A stretch of DNA of 64,000 bases from GCA-2687515 sp002687515 (GCA_030745835.1 JASLNU010000134.1:6752-70751); one strand, 5' to 3'. Positions 15,707 to 25,323 are shown, numbered from the stretch's first letter. The notes: a model not told the origin generated them from the letters alone. Made by a program: numbers and translations.

Positions 15707-16336
15707 CTACCTCTTGCGCCGCTTGCGGCTGATCCGCAACTCGACGCTGGCGGGCTGTTCCCCAGTGATCGACAACGCGACCGGCTTGGCCTTATACCGG
15801 CGGTGGGTGATCGCCGCGCTCAGCCGCCAGGCGCCGGCGGGCACACCATCCAGTTTGAATTCGCCCGGTTTATCGAGGACGGCGAAGTATGGGCTCGGCA
15901 CGACGACCACAATGCCGTCCATGTTCTTGTGCACCGAACAGTAATATTTCACCACGCCGGGTTTGGTAAATTCGACGGTGTGTTTGGATCCCTTGCTGGC
16001 CAGGCCGATATCGAACTTGCGCGTTTTGGAAAGGGAATAGACGTTGTGGTCGATCTCCTGGTCCTCGTCATTAACGTAGGTGACGTTACCGCCGGCAACG
16101 ATCACCGATATCCGCGGATTGAACCTGCGGCCTTTTTGCGTGACCCGCTGGTGCTTGACGGCGGCCGCCGTTTTGGCGTCCGCCGGTTCCAGATAGACAA
16201 CCAGGTTTTTCAGGCGCTTGCCGCCGTCAACCTTGACCTCGCCGACCAACGTCGCCGCCGTGGCCGGTGGAGCAATTAGCGTCAGCGCCGCAACTAGAAG
16301 CGCCGCTTTTGCTGATACTGCAATTGAATGTGCCAT
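15707..16336 (-). CDS. Secreted cupredoxin (plastocyanin-like) protein
   Basis: A periplasmic type-1 copper protein of about 209 residues. A signal peptide ends near PPATAA. The ligand set is complete: His in EIDHNVYS, then Cys-x2-His-x2-Met in YYCSVHKNM. After the cupredoxin fold comes a small regulatory-like sandwich domain and a basic tail, RISRKRRKR. The start at 16334-16336 gives the cleaner signal peptide; an in-frame ATG at 16372 would add 12 residues. It heads the unit cupredoxin, lipoprotein, adenylate cyclase. It resembles the methylamine-utilisation-type copper proteins in general, but no methylamine genes are near. Confidence 0.85.
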   Translation of the reverse strand: MAHSIAVSAKAALLVAALTLIAPPATAATLVGEVKVDGGKRLKNLVVYLEPADAKTAAAVKHQRVTQKGRRFNPRISVIVAGGNVTYVNDEDQEIDHNVYSLSKTRKFDIGLASKGSKHTVEFTKPGVVKYYCSVHKNMDGIVVVVPSPYFAVLDKPGEFKLDGVPAGAWRLSAAITHRRYKAKPVALSITGEQPASVELRISRKRRKR

Positions 16337-16426
16337 GCGCAACCATGCTTCCCTTAATGGTATGAAACGCACTTAATGAGATCGGGTGTTTGCGGCTATG
16401 TATTTTTTCCCGAACCAAAAATACTA

Positions 16427-16445
16427 TTTCTTGCTATTCATTATC
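16427..16445. promoter_or_regulatory. Weak Fur-box-like site upstream of the cupredoxin gene
   Basis: The 19 bases ending CATTATC match the classical Fur consensus at about 13 of 19 positions, 90 bases before the cupredoxin start. The match is weak and the surrounding bases are AT-rich, so chance is likely. Confidence 0.2.
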
Positions 16446-16515
16446 ATCATCATATCGCGATAGCGCAAAGAAGTGAACCTTTGCTTTGATTTCATCGCGC
16501 GCCGCCAATTTGCGA

Positions 16516-17529
16516 TCAATGCTCCAATATGATTTTCAGCCGGCGCTCGCCGCTTTCGCTGAGCATGCCGATGGCGCGGCCAAGCTCGGTAAAGGGCTCG
16601 GTATGCGTAATCAAGGGCGCCAGATCGATACTGCCATTGCGCAATAGCTCGATACAGGCGGGGAAATCCTCGGCGCGGGCGGCGCGGGCGCTGATCACGT
16701 TCAATTCCTTGAAATACAGCTCGTAGAAGGGAAGCTTCGCCTGGTCGCCGGAATAAATGCCAAAGGGCAGCACGCGCCCGCCGGTGCGGGCAAGGTCCAT
16801 GGCTTCCGCCAGCACCGACAGGTGGCCCACCGATTCCACCGCCAGATCGGCGCCGCGCCCGTCGGTGGCCGAGATCACCATTTCCTTGGCTTCCTCGCCA
16901 TGGCTGGCGACCGCGTCGGCGCCTTGTTCGAGGGCCAGCCCGCGTTTGAATTCGTTGCGCGAGACGCCGATCACAGGATTGGCGCCAAGCGACTTGGCCA
17001 GCTGGATTTGCATCAATCCGGTGACCCCGAGGCCGAGCACGGCGACCGCCTCGCCGGGCACCAGGCGCGACAGGGTGAAGGCATGGCGGACGGTGGTCAG
17101 CACCTGGATCAGGGGCGCAACCAGATCGTCGATATCATCCGATAACGGATACAGATGTTCGCTCGGCGCCGTGCAATATTCCTCGAAACCGCCATCTATT
17201 TCGCGGCCCATAAGCTCGCCCGAGGGACAAAGATGGGTTTGCCCGCCGCGGCAGTGAAAGCAGTCGCCGCAATACAAAACCGGATCGACGAGCACCCTTG
17301 TGCCGGGCCCGCTGCCGTCGGCGGCCTTGCCCTCCACTATTTCGCCGGCAATTTCATGGCCCATGACGACCGGCAGCCGCGCCGGGATGGCGCCGCTGTA
17401 AATCTTGGCGTCGGTGCCACAGATGCCGGTATGGGTAATCTTGACCAGGGCCTCGCCGGCAGCCGGCGTTGGAATATCCCTTTCCCGCTCGGCTATTACG
17501 TTGGGAGCTTCCAGAACCATCGCTTTCAT
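16516..17529 (-). CDS. Zinc-dependent alcohol dehydrogenase (threonine/sorbitol dehydrogenase-like)
   Basis: A medium-chain zinc dehydrogenase of about 337 residues. The catalytic zinc site is shown by GICGTD and GHEIAGEI. The structural-zinc cysteines are CGDCFHCRGGQTHLC, and the cofactor motif is GLGVTG. The ATG at 17527-17529 follows AAAGGTGA and is preferred over a GTG five codons upstream. It starts 18 bases after the stop of the CgeB-like glycosyltransferase gene and may be the last gene of that cluster, perhaps for a sugar alcohol or nucleotide-sugar-related oxidation. The substrate is not readable. Confidence 0.88.
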   Translation of the reverse strand: MKAMVLEAPNVIAERERDIPTPAAGEALVKITHTGICGTDAKIYSGAIPARLPVVMGHEIAGEIVEGKAADGSGPGTRVLVDPVLYCGDCFHCRGGQTHLCPSGELMGREIDGGFEEYCTAPSEHLYPLSDDIDDLVAPLIQVLTTVRHAFTLSRLVPGEAVAVLGLGVTGLMQIQLAKSLGANPVIGVSRNEFKRGLALEQGADAVASHGEEAKEMVISATDGRGADLAVESVGHLSVLAEAMDLARTGGRVLPFGIYSGDQAKLPFYELYFKELNVISARAARAEDFPACIELLRNGSIDLAPLITHTEPFTELGRAIGMLSESGERRLKIILEH

Positions 17530-17547
17530 GCAGTCACCTTTCACGCC

Positions 17548-18708
17548 TCAAACAAGCTGATCCAAAATGCGGCTCAGTTCCGCCATCCGGTGCGCCGCCG
17601 TATGATGGGCCAAGAACCTCCGATACCCGGCTTCGGCGATTTCGCCGGCTTCCGCCGGGTGTGACAAAAATCGATCGATGATTTCAGGCAATTCATCCAG
17701 GGACCGGAAATAAACCGCTTCCAGGTCCGGTTCAAACAGTGCGGCGGCATCGTCGCGCCAGTCGGTCACGGCAAGCGCCCGGCAGGCGGCGATCTGAAAT
17801 ACCCGGTGGTGGCAGGAACGCGGCCACGGCGTGCAGTTCAAGTTAATGCGGCTCGAACAGAACAGCGGCGATAGCTCGTTCCAGGCGCGGCCCTGGCGCA
17901 TGTGGATGTTGGGCCGGTGGCTGACGCCGCTGCCAATGCCGGTGATATGCAAATCGCGCCCGCCCATCGCTTCGATTACCAATTCACGGATCAGTGCCTT
18001 TTGTTCGAAATACATGGCGTGCGAGATAAGCGAAAACGGCAGCGAGAAGGCATCCCAATCATCGGGCAGGGAATCCAAGACATCGACATGGTCGCCGGCG
18101 GCGCGCAAGCCCTCGATGATGGTATCGGCGGCGGCATTCATATGGTAGTCCCAGAACATGCGCCACTTGCCGCGCTCGGCATCATAACCGTTGACGGTGG
18201 CCGCAAACCCGACATTGGCTTGCAATGACGGCTCGGGCGGGACGGGGTGGAAAATCTTCGGGTCTATATGCCAGGGCGGTAGGTAAAATAGATTGTCGAA
18301 GCCCAACCCGGTCATTTGTTCGATCACCCGCGTATCGGCGATGAACATGCCCCTGTGCATCGGCGTCATCACGTCCTTCAAAAGGAACAGATGCTTGACC
18401 GGATTGTCGGTCCACAGGCTGACATAGGGAATTTCCAACTCGTCCAGGAAAAACGGCTCACCAGCCGTCATCAGGAAGTTCTGCAAACTCGATCCCCAAA
18501 GAACGGCGATATCGAAATCCAGCCGGGCCACCAGCTTGCGGTAACCGTCGGCGGGCAGCACCTCGTCGACATAGACGACCTCGTGGCCGAGATCGGCCAG
18601 CGCCTCGAGGGCCGGCAGGCGCTGTGCATCCCACTGGCCGCGCAGCATCGACAAAATGCGCAAGGGGCGGGCGAGGGTCTGGCCGGTCCGGTTTTCCAAT
18701 ACGCGCAT
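17548..18708 (-). CDS. CgeB-like glycosyltransferase family protein
   Basis: A 386-residue protein resembling the CgeB/spore-maturation-type GT-B glycosyltransferases often found in glycan clusters. The N-terminal part has a Rossmann-like start (RPLRILSMLRG). The C-terminal half has the NCTPWPRSCHHRVFQIAACRALAVTD pattern, typical of the nucleotide-sugar half, and a final helix-rich tail. The ATG at 18706-18708 lies 8 bases after the stop of the family 2 glycosyltransferase gene; longer in-frame extensions overlap that gene and look non-coding. Donor and acceptor are unknown. Confidence 0.75.
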   Translation of the reverse strand: MRVLENRTGQTLARPLRILSMLRGQWDAQRLPALEALADLGHEVVYVDEVLPADGYRKLVARLDFDIAVLWGSSLQNFLMTAGEPFFLDELEIPYVSLWTDNPVKHLFLLKDVMTPMHRGMFIADTRVIEQMTGLGFDNLFYLPPWHIDPKIFHPVPPEPSLQANVGFAATVNGYDAERGKWRMFWDYHMNAAADTIIEGLRAAGDHVDVLDSLPDDWDAFSLPFSLISHAMYFEQKALIRELVIEAMGGRDLHITGIGSGVSHRPNIHMRQGRAWNELSPLFCSSRINLNCTPWPRSCHHRVFQIAACRALAVTDWRDDAAALFEPDLEAVYFRSLDELPEIIDRFLSHPAEAGEIAEAGYRRFLAHHTAAHRMAELSRILDQLV

Positions 18709-18716
18709 GGCCGAAC

Positions 18717-19763
18717 CTAACCCGCGCTTTCGCCCGACCGCCAATCGGCGGCGGCGCCCGGGCGGTAGGCCAGCAGATCGGGATGCGTGTAGCAGCGGTC
18801 GATATCCAGGTAATTGTCCATCAGCACCCAATTCCGGAATTCGGCGTCATTTTTAAACGCGTCAAGCTGGGCCGTAATACCCTCTTTCAAGCCTTTTTCA
18901 ACCCGTTCGGCCAATTCCGCCGGCGCGTCACCGGGCTCGCGGAAATAGCGGTCGGCAATGGCCTTGATTTCCGCATCGCTGGGCACGTCGAAGGCCCGGC
19001 CGGTCTCGCGCAGGGTCTGGAAAGCGCGCGCACAGCCCGAGGTAACGAACTTGGCATGCACCGCATCGAGGGAAAGTCTTGCCGCCGGGATATGATGCGT
19101 CACACCCGCGCCCGGATGATACAGCGCCTTGTGACCCGCCGCGCCCGCCGCCCGGCCGACATGAATTTCGGCATCGCCATAGAAGCGGATAAGACTGGCC
19201 GGCATGGCGCCCGGATGAAAACCGCCAACTTCCATCAAAATGGCCCGGCGAATGGCGAAATTCGCACCCCACACCATATTGTGGGGTATCTCCCGAATAT
19301 CCGGCCCGGCATCCAAGAGCCCCAGGAACGGAAGCGTCTGCCCGCCCGGTTCGCCCAATGTCATATGCTCGAGCCAATCGGGCGGCGACGTTTCATAAGC
19401 AAGGCGGATGGGACCGGTGGCCAAGCCGACGCCGGCGGCGGCGAAGGCGTCCGCCAGCGCCGACAGCCAGGTCGGCTCCGGTGACACGTCATCGTCGATG
19501 AAACATGTTATCTCGCCCGACGCCCGCGCCAAGGCCAAGTGCCAGCCAACCATCTGGCCGGGCCGGGCATCGTAGATATAGGTGAAATCGGAAAAGCGTG
19601 CTTGCGCCCGCTCGCACACCGATTTGGTTTCGTCGGTGGACCCGTTATCGGCAACGATCAGCTGAAACGATCCGGGATCGAAATCCTGGCCATGCACGGC
19701 ATCCAGCGTCCGGGCGAGGCTTTGCGCCCGATTGCATGTAGTGATGGTAACCGTGAAATTCAC
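18717..19763 (-). CDS. Family 2 glycosyltransferase
   Basis: A cytoplasmic GT-A glycosyltransferase of 348 residues. The first residues, FTVTITTCNRAQSLARTL, and IVADNGSTDET are the standard family 2 nucleotide-sugar motifs. FIDDDVSPEPTW holds the metal-binding DxD. No transmembrane segment is seen. The gene lies 27 bases after the TPR-glycosyltransferase gene and 8 bases before the CgeB-like gene, so all three probably decorate one acceptor such as a protein or surface glycan. Confidence 0.88.
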   Translation of the reverse strand: MNFTVTITTCNRAQSLARTLDAVHGQDFDPGSFQLIVADNGSTDETKSVCERAQARFSDFTYIYDARPGQMVGWHLALARASGEITCFIDDDVSPEPTWLSALADAFAAAGVGLATGPIRLAYETSPPDWLEHMTLGEPGGQTLPFLGLLDAGPDIREIPHNMVWGANFAIRRAILMEVGGFHPGAMPASLIRFYGDAEIHVGRAAGAAGHKALYHPGAGVTHHIPAARLSLDAVHAKFVTSGCARAFQTLRETGRAFDVPSDAEIKAIADRYFREPGDAPAELAERVEKGLKEGITAQLDAFKNDAEFRNWVLMDNYLDIDRCYTHPDLLAYRPGAAADWRSGESAG

Positions 19764-19790
19764 CGCCGCTCCTTGGGCTTTGTGTGAGAA

Positions 19791-21929
19791 TTAGTCTTGA
19801 TCGGCGCTTAGGATACTGTCCAGGCGGGACCGCGTCCAATCACCGAGCAGACCGCAATGGGTTTGTGCAACCGCCAATGTTTCAGGAGATATGCCGTATC
19901 CCTGCCCATCCTCCGATGTCACCCGCGATGCCAGCAGCGTCCATTTACGAAGAATGTCGGCGGCCTGATCGGACCGGCCATCGGCCAATTCGGCCTCGAG
20001 CCCTATTTCTAAAAGGCCTGGCAATTCGCCGGGATAAAGATTAACCGCGCGGTAGAATGCCTGGCGCACCGCCGCCGCGTCTGAACCGTCAGCCAAACGG
20101 GCGCGGGCAAGCAACCGCCAGACCGGCGCCGAGCGGCCAAACAGGAGCGCCGCCGCTTCCAACAACTCAATGGCCTGATCAATCCGGCCTTCGTCCAAGG
20201 CATCGGCACCCAGGAATGTCATCGCGGCGCATTTTAATATGCTCCTCGGATTGGCGCCGCCGCTGTCGTGGCCGGCGCATGCGGCATGGTAATCACCGAA
20301 CGGGAAAAGATCGGAAATGGCACGCACCCGGTGGCTGATCAGCGCATCCTTGGTGGCATCGAATTCAAGTTCCGATTCCCGGTCGATGACGGCCATGAAG
20401 TTGGCCGACGCCTCGCCCTTAAGACCCACCGACCATTGCACTGAGGCAGCATTGAAGCGCAGCACCAGATTCCCCGGGAAAGTCTCTACGCCGGTCCGGT
20501 AAAATTGTAGCGCCAACTCTGTCAGTTCGGATTTTTCCGGAACCAGGATGGCGGCGTAAAAAGCCGCCGCCGCCGCGTAATTGTAATCGGCCGCCGATCC
20601 CGGTTCCCTGGCGTTCAGGCTGGCGATGCGTGTATAGACCTGAAGGCCCGGTTCCCGCATATATCCGCGAAGCTCGACCGGAATGGCGGCAGGCGCCCGA
20701 TGCAGCGGCCGCTCGCCCGTAAACAAGCTTTGAAAAAGGCAGAATTTAAGGAACCGCTCTTCGCGCTCCGGTGATGGCCAGAACAGCGCGTCCAAATCCG
20801 CGTCCATGGCGGCATCGGTTTCCGGGATTTCGCGCACCACCCCATCTGAGGCATTGACGAACCAATCCCGATCATAGCCGAGGAGACCGCCCAGACTTTG
20901 CGCGTCCGATTCCAATACACGGGCGCCGCCGCGAAACGCATCGACGCAGCGGGTCTGAATACCCCCCGGATAGCGCCAGGTGGTCGGCACGAAACGCGCC
21001 CCGGCAATACGCTCGGCATATTCTTCTTCGCCCAGATAACCGTTTAGAAACTCGATTTTTAAAGCGGCGTCTTCCAGGCATGCCAGACGAAACAGGAATT
21101 GTGCCTTGTCGCGCATGTAGGACGCGAAGACCCGCCCGGTAAACAGGATATCCACATCCCGCGCCCGGCCGTTCCGCGCCCCGAAACCTTGTGCATAGGT
21201 GTCGTGCCCCGGCAGGCTGGCGACGCGGCCGCCGTAGAATTCCGACATCTCGGCACATTCGCCGGCGGCATTGACGATGATCAGATCAGCCGAGGCATGG
21301 TCGTGATGCCGCGTCGCCAGGAAAAAATCATGATCCGAGGACCAAAGGGCCACCGGCGCCGGCTGCTGGTAAAGCCCCGGCGGCAGGTATGGACCGAATG
21401 CATCGATCCCGATAATCAGCCTTGGGCCTTCGCCGCCGCCCGCTTGTTCCCAGATATCCGGCCACGGGGTTCCAAAATCATTCGGGCCCACCGATATTTC
21501 AGTGACCTTGAAGCCGGCGGCATCGGCAAAGGCCCTGCCCTTTTCGCCGCCCGGCATGGTGATCACGGCGGCCGCAATCGATGGCGCCGAAATCATTTCC
21601 CGCAGCCGCCCGGCCGGACCGTCATAGGCACCGTTGGTGATGACGCCGAGATGTGCCAGGGCGGCATCCGCATCACCCAGGCTCCAACGGCCATACGCCG
21701 CTGCCAGCCGCGCGCGGTCATCCTTGGGCGCGCCTAGATTTTTCAGGCCCAGCGCCACGGCCCCGCACATGATCGCCGCGAGAGCGCCAATTTCAGTCGA
21801 CGCGGCGCCGGCGCTCAGAAAGGCCTGAGCATAATTGCCGGCATCGAAGGCGGCATCGGCGCTCTCATAATGGTTCGGAAATATACCCGGTTCCAGGCGC
21901 GGATCGATGCTGTCCTCGGTGATCTGCAT
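19791..21929 (-). CDS. TPR-containing CgeB-like glycosyltransferase
   Basis: A 712-residue protein with a short helical-repeat N-terminus (about 1-110), a GT-B-like central part (about 150-420) and a C-terminal run of TPR-like helices (about 440-700). The central part has VALWSSDHDFFLATRHHDHA and a C-terminal nucleotide-sugar-type block GIQTRCVDAFRGGARVLESD, comparable to the CgeB-like gene two places downstream. Such TPR-glycosyltransferases often modify flagellins or surface proteins. It follows the Mth938-type gene by 19 bases and begins the glycosylation part of the run. The function is inferred from pattern only. Confidence 0.65.
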   Translation of the reverse strand: MQITEDSIDPRLEPGIFPNHYESADAAFDAGNYAQAFLSAGAASTEIGALAAIMCGAVALGLKNLGAPKDDRARLAAAYGRWSLGDADAALAHLGVITNGAYDGPAGRLREMISAPSIAAAVITMPGGEKGRAFADAAGFKVTEISVGPNDFGTPWPDIWEQAGGGEGPRLIIGIDAFGPYLPPGLYQQPAPVALWSSDHDFFLATRHHDHASADLIIVNAAGECAEMSEFYGGRVASLPGHDTYAQGFGARNGRARDVDILFTGRVFASYMRDKAQFLFRLACLEDAALKIEFLNGYLGEEEYAERIAGARFVPTTWRYPGGIQTRCVDAFRGGARVLESDAQSLGGLLGYDRDWFVNASDGVVREIPETDAAMDADLDALFWPSPEREERFLKFCLFQSLFTGERPLHRAPAAIPVELRGYMREPGLQVYTRIASLNAREPGSAADYNYAAAAAFYAAILVPEKSELTELALQFYRTGVETFPGNLVLRFNAASVQWSVGLKGEASANFMAVIDRESELEFDATKDALISHRVRAISDLFPFGDYHAACAGHDSGGANPRSILKCAAMTFLGADALDEGRIDQAIELLEAAALLFGRSAPVWRLLARARLADGSDAAAVRQAFYRAVNLYPGELPGLLEIGLEAELADGRSDQAADILRKWTLLASRVTSEDGQGYGISPETLAVAQTHCGLLGDWTRSRLDSILSADQD

Positions 21930-21948
21930 GATGCCGGCCGGGCTCCGG

Positions 21949-22332
21949 TCAAGCCACTGGAAAAAGGGCCGCCGCCACCCTGCGGTCTTCGCCCATCAAC
22001 ACGTTGAAAGTCCGGCAGGCGGCGCCGGTGTCCATCGGCTCGACGACAATGCCGGCGGCGCTCAATTCGGATTTCACCTTTGCCGGCGGCAACGATATGC
22101 GTGCCCCGCAGCCAAGCAGCAGAATCTCGGTTTTGGGCTCGGAGCCAATGATTTCGGCGAAGCTATCGGGTGCAAGTTCGGCCAACGGGCCGACACCCCA
22201 TTCCAGGCTGCGTTCGGGAAAAACCAGGACCGGTCCGGAATATTCAACATCACTAATCAGGAATCGGCCGCTCCCGTAACTTTGAATGACCTGGCGGCCG
22301 GCGGGCACCAAGGGAGTGATGTCCAAAGACAT
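21949..22332 (-). CDS. Mth938/NDUFAF3-like domain protein
   Basis: A 127-residue protein of the Mth938 fold family, related to the mitochondrial complex I assembly factor NDUFAF3. Typical features are the short start with QSYGSGRFLISDVEYSGPVLVFP, the EILLLGCGARISLP block and GIVVEPMDTGAACRTFNVL. It sits directly downstream of secF, a position common in alphaproteobacteria. Its bacterial function is not established; complex I assembly or envelope targeting have been suggested for relatives. Confidence 0.85.
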   Translation of the reverse strand: MSLDITPLVPAGRQVIQSYGSGRFLISDVEYSGPVLVFPERSLEWGVGPLAELAPDSFAEIIGSEPKTEILLLGCGARISLPPAKVKSELSAAGIVVEPMDTGAACRTFNVLMGEDRRVAAALFPVA

Positions 22333-22371
22333 GTGGTTACGGCCCGAGGCCGCCTCCTGTTATCCCGCGAT

Positions 22372-23307
22372 TTATTCCGCGGGCGCGGCTTGTTCGCCGC
22401 TGCCGCCCGATTGGACGCCGCGATTCACATCCAGATGCAGCAATAGCGGCACGGCGACGCAGACCGAGGAATAGGTGCCGATCAGCACCCCCCAGATCAG
22501 CGCGAAACTGAAACCGCGGATCACCTCGCCGCCCAGAATATAGAGCGAAAGCAGGGCAATCAGCGTCGTCACACTGGTCATCACCGTGCGCGACAGGGTT
22601 TCGTTGATGCTGTTATTAAGAAGCTCGGGCAGAGGCATGGTCTTGTATCTGCGCAGATTCTCGCGGACCCGGTCATAGACGACAACGGTATCGTTAATCG
22701 AATAACCGGCAATGGTCAAAATTGCGGCAACCGTCGATAGATTGAATTCCAGCCCGGTCAGCGCAAAAATGCCGATGGTCGTCAACACATCGTGCAGCAA
22801 GGCGACGATCGCCCCCAACCCAAACTGCCATTCAAAGCGGAACCAGATATAGGCGAGGATTCCAAGCATGGCGAGCACCACGGCGATCACCCCGTCGCGG
22901 AACAATTCGCGGCTCACCTGAGGGCCGACAAATTCGGTGCGCCGGTAATCGACGCCATCGCCGAGCGCTGTTTTGACCTTTTCCACCGCCGCTTGTTGCG
23001 CCTTTTCGCCACCCGACTGTTTCTGCACACGGATCAGGATATCGGTCGGCTGACCGAATTCCTGCAGCGCCACCTCGCCGAGGCCGAGGCCGGAAAGATT
23101 AGAGCGTATTTCGGCAAGTTTGCCCGCTTCGGGCATGCGAACTTCGATCAAAATACCGCCTTGGAAATCGATCCCGTAATTGAGGCCGCGCGTCAAAAAG
23201 AGGCCGACGGCAAAGAGGACGAGCAGCGTGGAAAAAACGAAAAAGACCTTTTTGCGCCCGATGAAGTTCAGGTTCGGTTTGACCGGTACCAGGTTGAGCG
23301 GTTTCAT
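22372..23307 (-). CDS. secF: Protein translocase subunit SecF
   Basis: Inner-membrane subunit of the SecDF complex, which uses the proton gradient to help pull exported proteins across the membrane. It has 311 residues. The first helix lies near 23-42, followed by a periplasmic domain containing GIDFQGGILIEVRMP and then five helices, including the conserved TIAGYSINDTVVVYDRVREN segment. The gene lies 10 bases after secD. Confidence 0.97.
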   Translation of the reverse strand: MKPLNLVPVKPNLNFIGRKKVFFVFSTLLVLFAVGLFLTRGLNYGIDFQGGILIEVRMPEAGKLAEIRSNLSGLGLGEVALQEFGQPTDILIRVQKQSGGEKAQQAAVEKVKTALGDGVDYRRTEFVGPQVSRELFRDGVIAVVLAMLGILAYIWFRFEWQFGLGAIVALLHDVLTTIGIFALTGLEFNLSTVAAILTIAGYSINDTVVVYDRVRENLRRYKTMPLPELLNNSINETLSRTVMTSVTTLIALLSLYILGGEVIRGFSFALIWGVLIGTYSSVCVAVPLLLHLDVNRGVQSGGSGEQAAPAE

Positions 23308-23317
23308 CGGCGGGCTC

Positions 23318-24898
23318 CTATATCGGCAGTGCCGCCGGCCGCTTGCGCCGCAGCCAGACGACGATCAAAAGCCGGGTCAGCATGATCGCCGTGAACAGCG
23401 ATGTGATGATACCGATGGTGAGCGTGACCGCAAAACCCTTGACCGGCCCCGATCCAAAGAAGAACAGGATGGTGGAGGCGATCAAAGTGGTCAGGTTGGC
23501 ATCGATGATCGTGGTGATGGCGCGGCTGTAGCCGGCATCGATGGCCGAAATGGGCGTTCGCCCGGCCCGCACCTCTTCGCGAATACGCTCGAATACCAGG
23601 ACGTTGGCATCGACCGCCATGCCGATGGTCAGAACAATACCGGCGATACCCGGTAGCGTCAGTGTTGCTTGTAATAGGGAAAGCGCGCCAAGAATCAAAA
23701 TCATGTTCGCGAACAGGGCGACGTCGGCATAAAGGCCGAAGCGGCCATAGGAAAGCGCCATGAAGATGACCACCAGGATCATGCCGACAATGCTCGCCAC
23801 CTTGCCGGCGGCGATGCTGTCGGCGCCGAGCCCGGGCCCGACGGTGCGTTCCTCGAGAATGGTCAGCGGCGCGGGCAAGGCGCCGGCGCGCAGCAGCAAG
23901 GCAAGCTCCTGTGCCTCGAGAACCGTGAAGTTGCCGCTGATCTGGCCGGAACCGCCAAGGATAGGCTCGCGGATCACCGGCGCGCTGATCACCGCCTTGT
24001 CGAGCACGATGGCGAACGGGCGGCCCACGTTTTTCGCCGTGATGTCGCCGAATTTCTTGCCGCCCAGAGTATCGAAACGGAAGTTGACCACCGGCTCGTT
24101 GGTACGGCTGTCGAAGGAAGGCTGCGAATCCACCAGCCGGTCACCGCTGACCGCCACCCGCCGGCGCACCAAGTATTGAGACGGCGAGTTCGGACCGCGG
24201 GTGGAATCCGCCGATGGCAGCAGCATGGCGCCCGGCGGCACGCGTCCGCGCAGGGCGTCATCCATCGATCCCCGGTTATCGAGAAGGTGGAAGGTCATTT
24301 TGGCGGTCCGCCCAAGCAACCGTTTCACCCGTTCGGGGTCGTCGACGCCGGGAAGCTGCAGTAGGATACGGTCATCACCCTGCTGCTGGATGGTGGGCTC
24401 CTTGGTGCCCGTCTCGTCGATGCGCCGGCGGACGATTTCGATGGACTGTTCGACGGCGGCAACGCGTTGATCGCGTATTTCCTTTTCGCCGAAACGAAGC
24501 GTGATCCGGTTACCCTCGGCGATCACTTCCATGCCGCGTTCCGAGCCGGCGATCAGTTGGCGCGCCTTTTCCACGCTGCCGGCGTCGCGGATGGTGACGG
24601 AAACGGCATCGCCGCGAACCCCAAGCCCGGTGTAACGGATGCGCTCGCGGCGCAATCCCGCGCGCGCGCCCTCGACCGCCGCCGTCAACCGTTCACGCAA
24701 CACGGATTTAACGTCAACTTCCAACAAGAGATGTGAGCCGCCTTGCAGATCGAGGCCCAGATTCACTTGTTTATGAGGCAGCCAAGTGGGCAATCCCTCG
24801 GCGGTTTTTTCGTCCAAAAGGTTGGGGCTGGCAAAAATCAGGCCAAGCGCCAATACGCCCAGAACGAAGGCGATCTTCCATTTGGAAAAATAGACCAT
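23318..24898 (-). CDS. secD: Protein translocase subunit SecD
   Basis: The large partner of SecF, 526 residues. It has an N-terminal helix, the LGLDLQGGSHLLLEVD start of the periplasmic P1 domain, and six transmembrane helices near the C-terminus. GMAVDANVLVFERIREE holds the conserved aspartate used in proton movement. It follows yajC by 38 bases, and the three genes are in the usual order. Confidence 0.97.
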   Translation of the reverse strand: MVYFSKWKIAFVLGVLALGLIFASPNLLDEKTAEGLPTWLPHKQVNLGLDLQGGSHLLLEVDVKSVLRERLTAAVEGARAGLRRERIRYTGLGVRGDAVSVTIRDAGSVEKARQLIAGSERGMEVIAEGNRITLRFGEKEIRDQRVAAVEQSIEIVRRRIDETGTKEPTIQQQGDDRILLQLPGVDDPERVKRLLGRTAKMTFHLLDNRGSMDDALRGRVPPGAMLLPSADSTRGPNSPSQYLVRRRVAVSGDRLVDSQPSFDSRTNEPVVNFRFDTLGGKKFGDITAKNVGRPFAIVLDKAVISAPVIREPILGGSGQISGNFTVLEAQELALLLRAGALPAPLTILEERTVGPGLGADSIAAGKVASIVGMILVVIFMALSYGRFGLYADVALFANMILILGALSLLQATLTLPGIAGIVLTIGMAVDANVLVFERIREEVRAGRTPISAIDAGYSRAITTIIDANLTTLIASTILFFFGSGPVKGFAVTLTIGIITSLFTAIMLTRLLIVVWLRRKRPAALPI

Positions 24899-24936
24899 GT
24901 CGGACCGAGTGCCGCCAGCGCCGCCCTTCAGGCCGC

Positions 24937-25323
24937 CTAGCGGCCGCCGCCGAACAATTTGCCGAGCAAGCCGCCCGGCGGCTGGCCCGGCCCTTGCGGC
25001 TGGCCGCCGCCCGGTACGCCGGTCTTTGACATTACGCCCGAGACCATGCCGCGTTGGACACGGATTTTGACGCCCTCCGCTATTTCCACGTCAAGCTCGT
25101 CATTGTCCCTAACCTTCATCACCTTGCCGATGATACCGCCGCCGGTAACGATCTTGTCGCCCCGGTGGATGGCGCCCAGCATTTCGCGGTGCACTTTTGC
25201 GCGCTTCTGCTGCGGCCGGATCAAAAGGAAATAAAAGACCGCGAATATGAGAACCAGCGGGATTAACGTGGTAAATCCATCGCCGCCGCCAACGCCCTGG
25301 GCGAAAGCCGGAGAAATAAACAT
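24937..25323 (-). CDS. yajC: Preprotein translocase subunit YajC
   Basis: A small single-helix inner-membrane protein associated with SecDF. The start at 25321-25323 follows GGAGTTCCCG and gives 128 residues; upstream in-frame codons are not needed. One helix (TLIPLVLIFAVFYFLLIRPQQKR) and the GDKIVTGGGIIGKV beta block are diagnostic. The tail is rich in Gly and Pro. First gene of the run that continues into the glycosyltransferases. Confidence 0.95.
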   Translation of the reverse strand: MFISPAFAQGVGGGDGFTTLIPLVLIFAVFYFLLIRPQQKRAKVHREMLGAIHRGDKIVTGGGIIGKVMKVRDNDELDVEIAEGVKIRVQRGMVSGVMSKTGVPGGGQPQGPGQPPGGLLGKLFGGGR

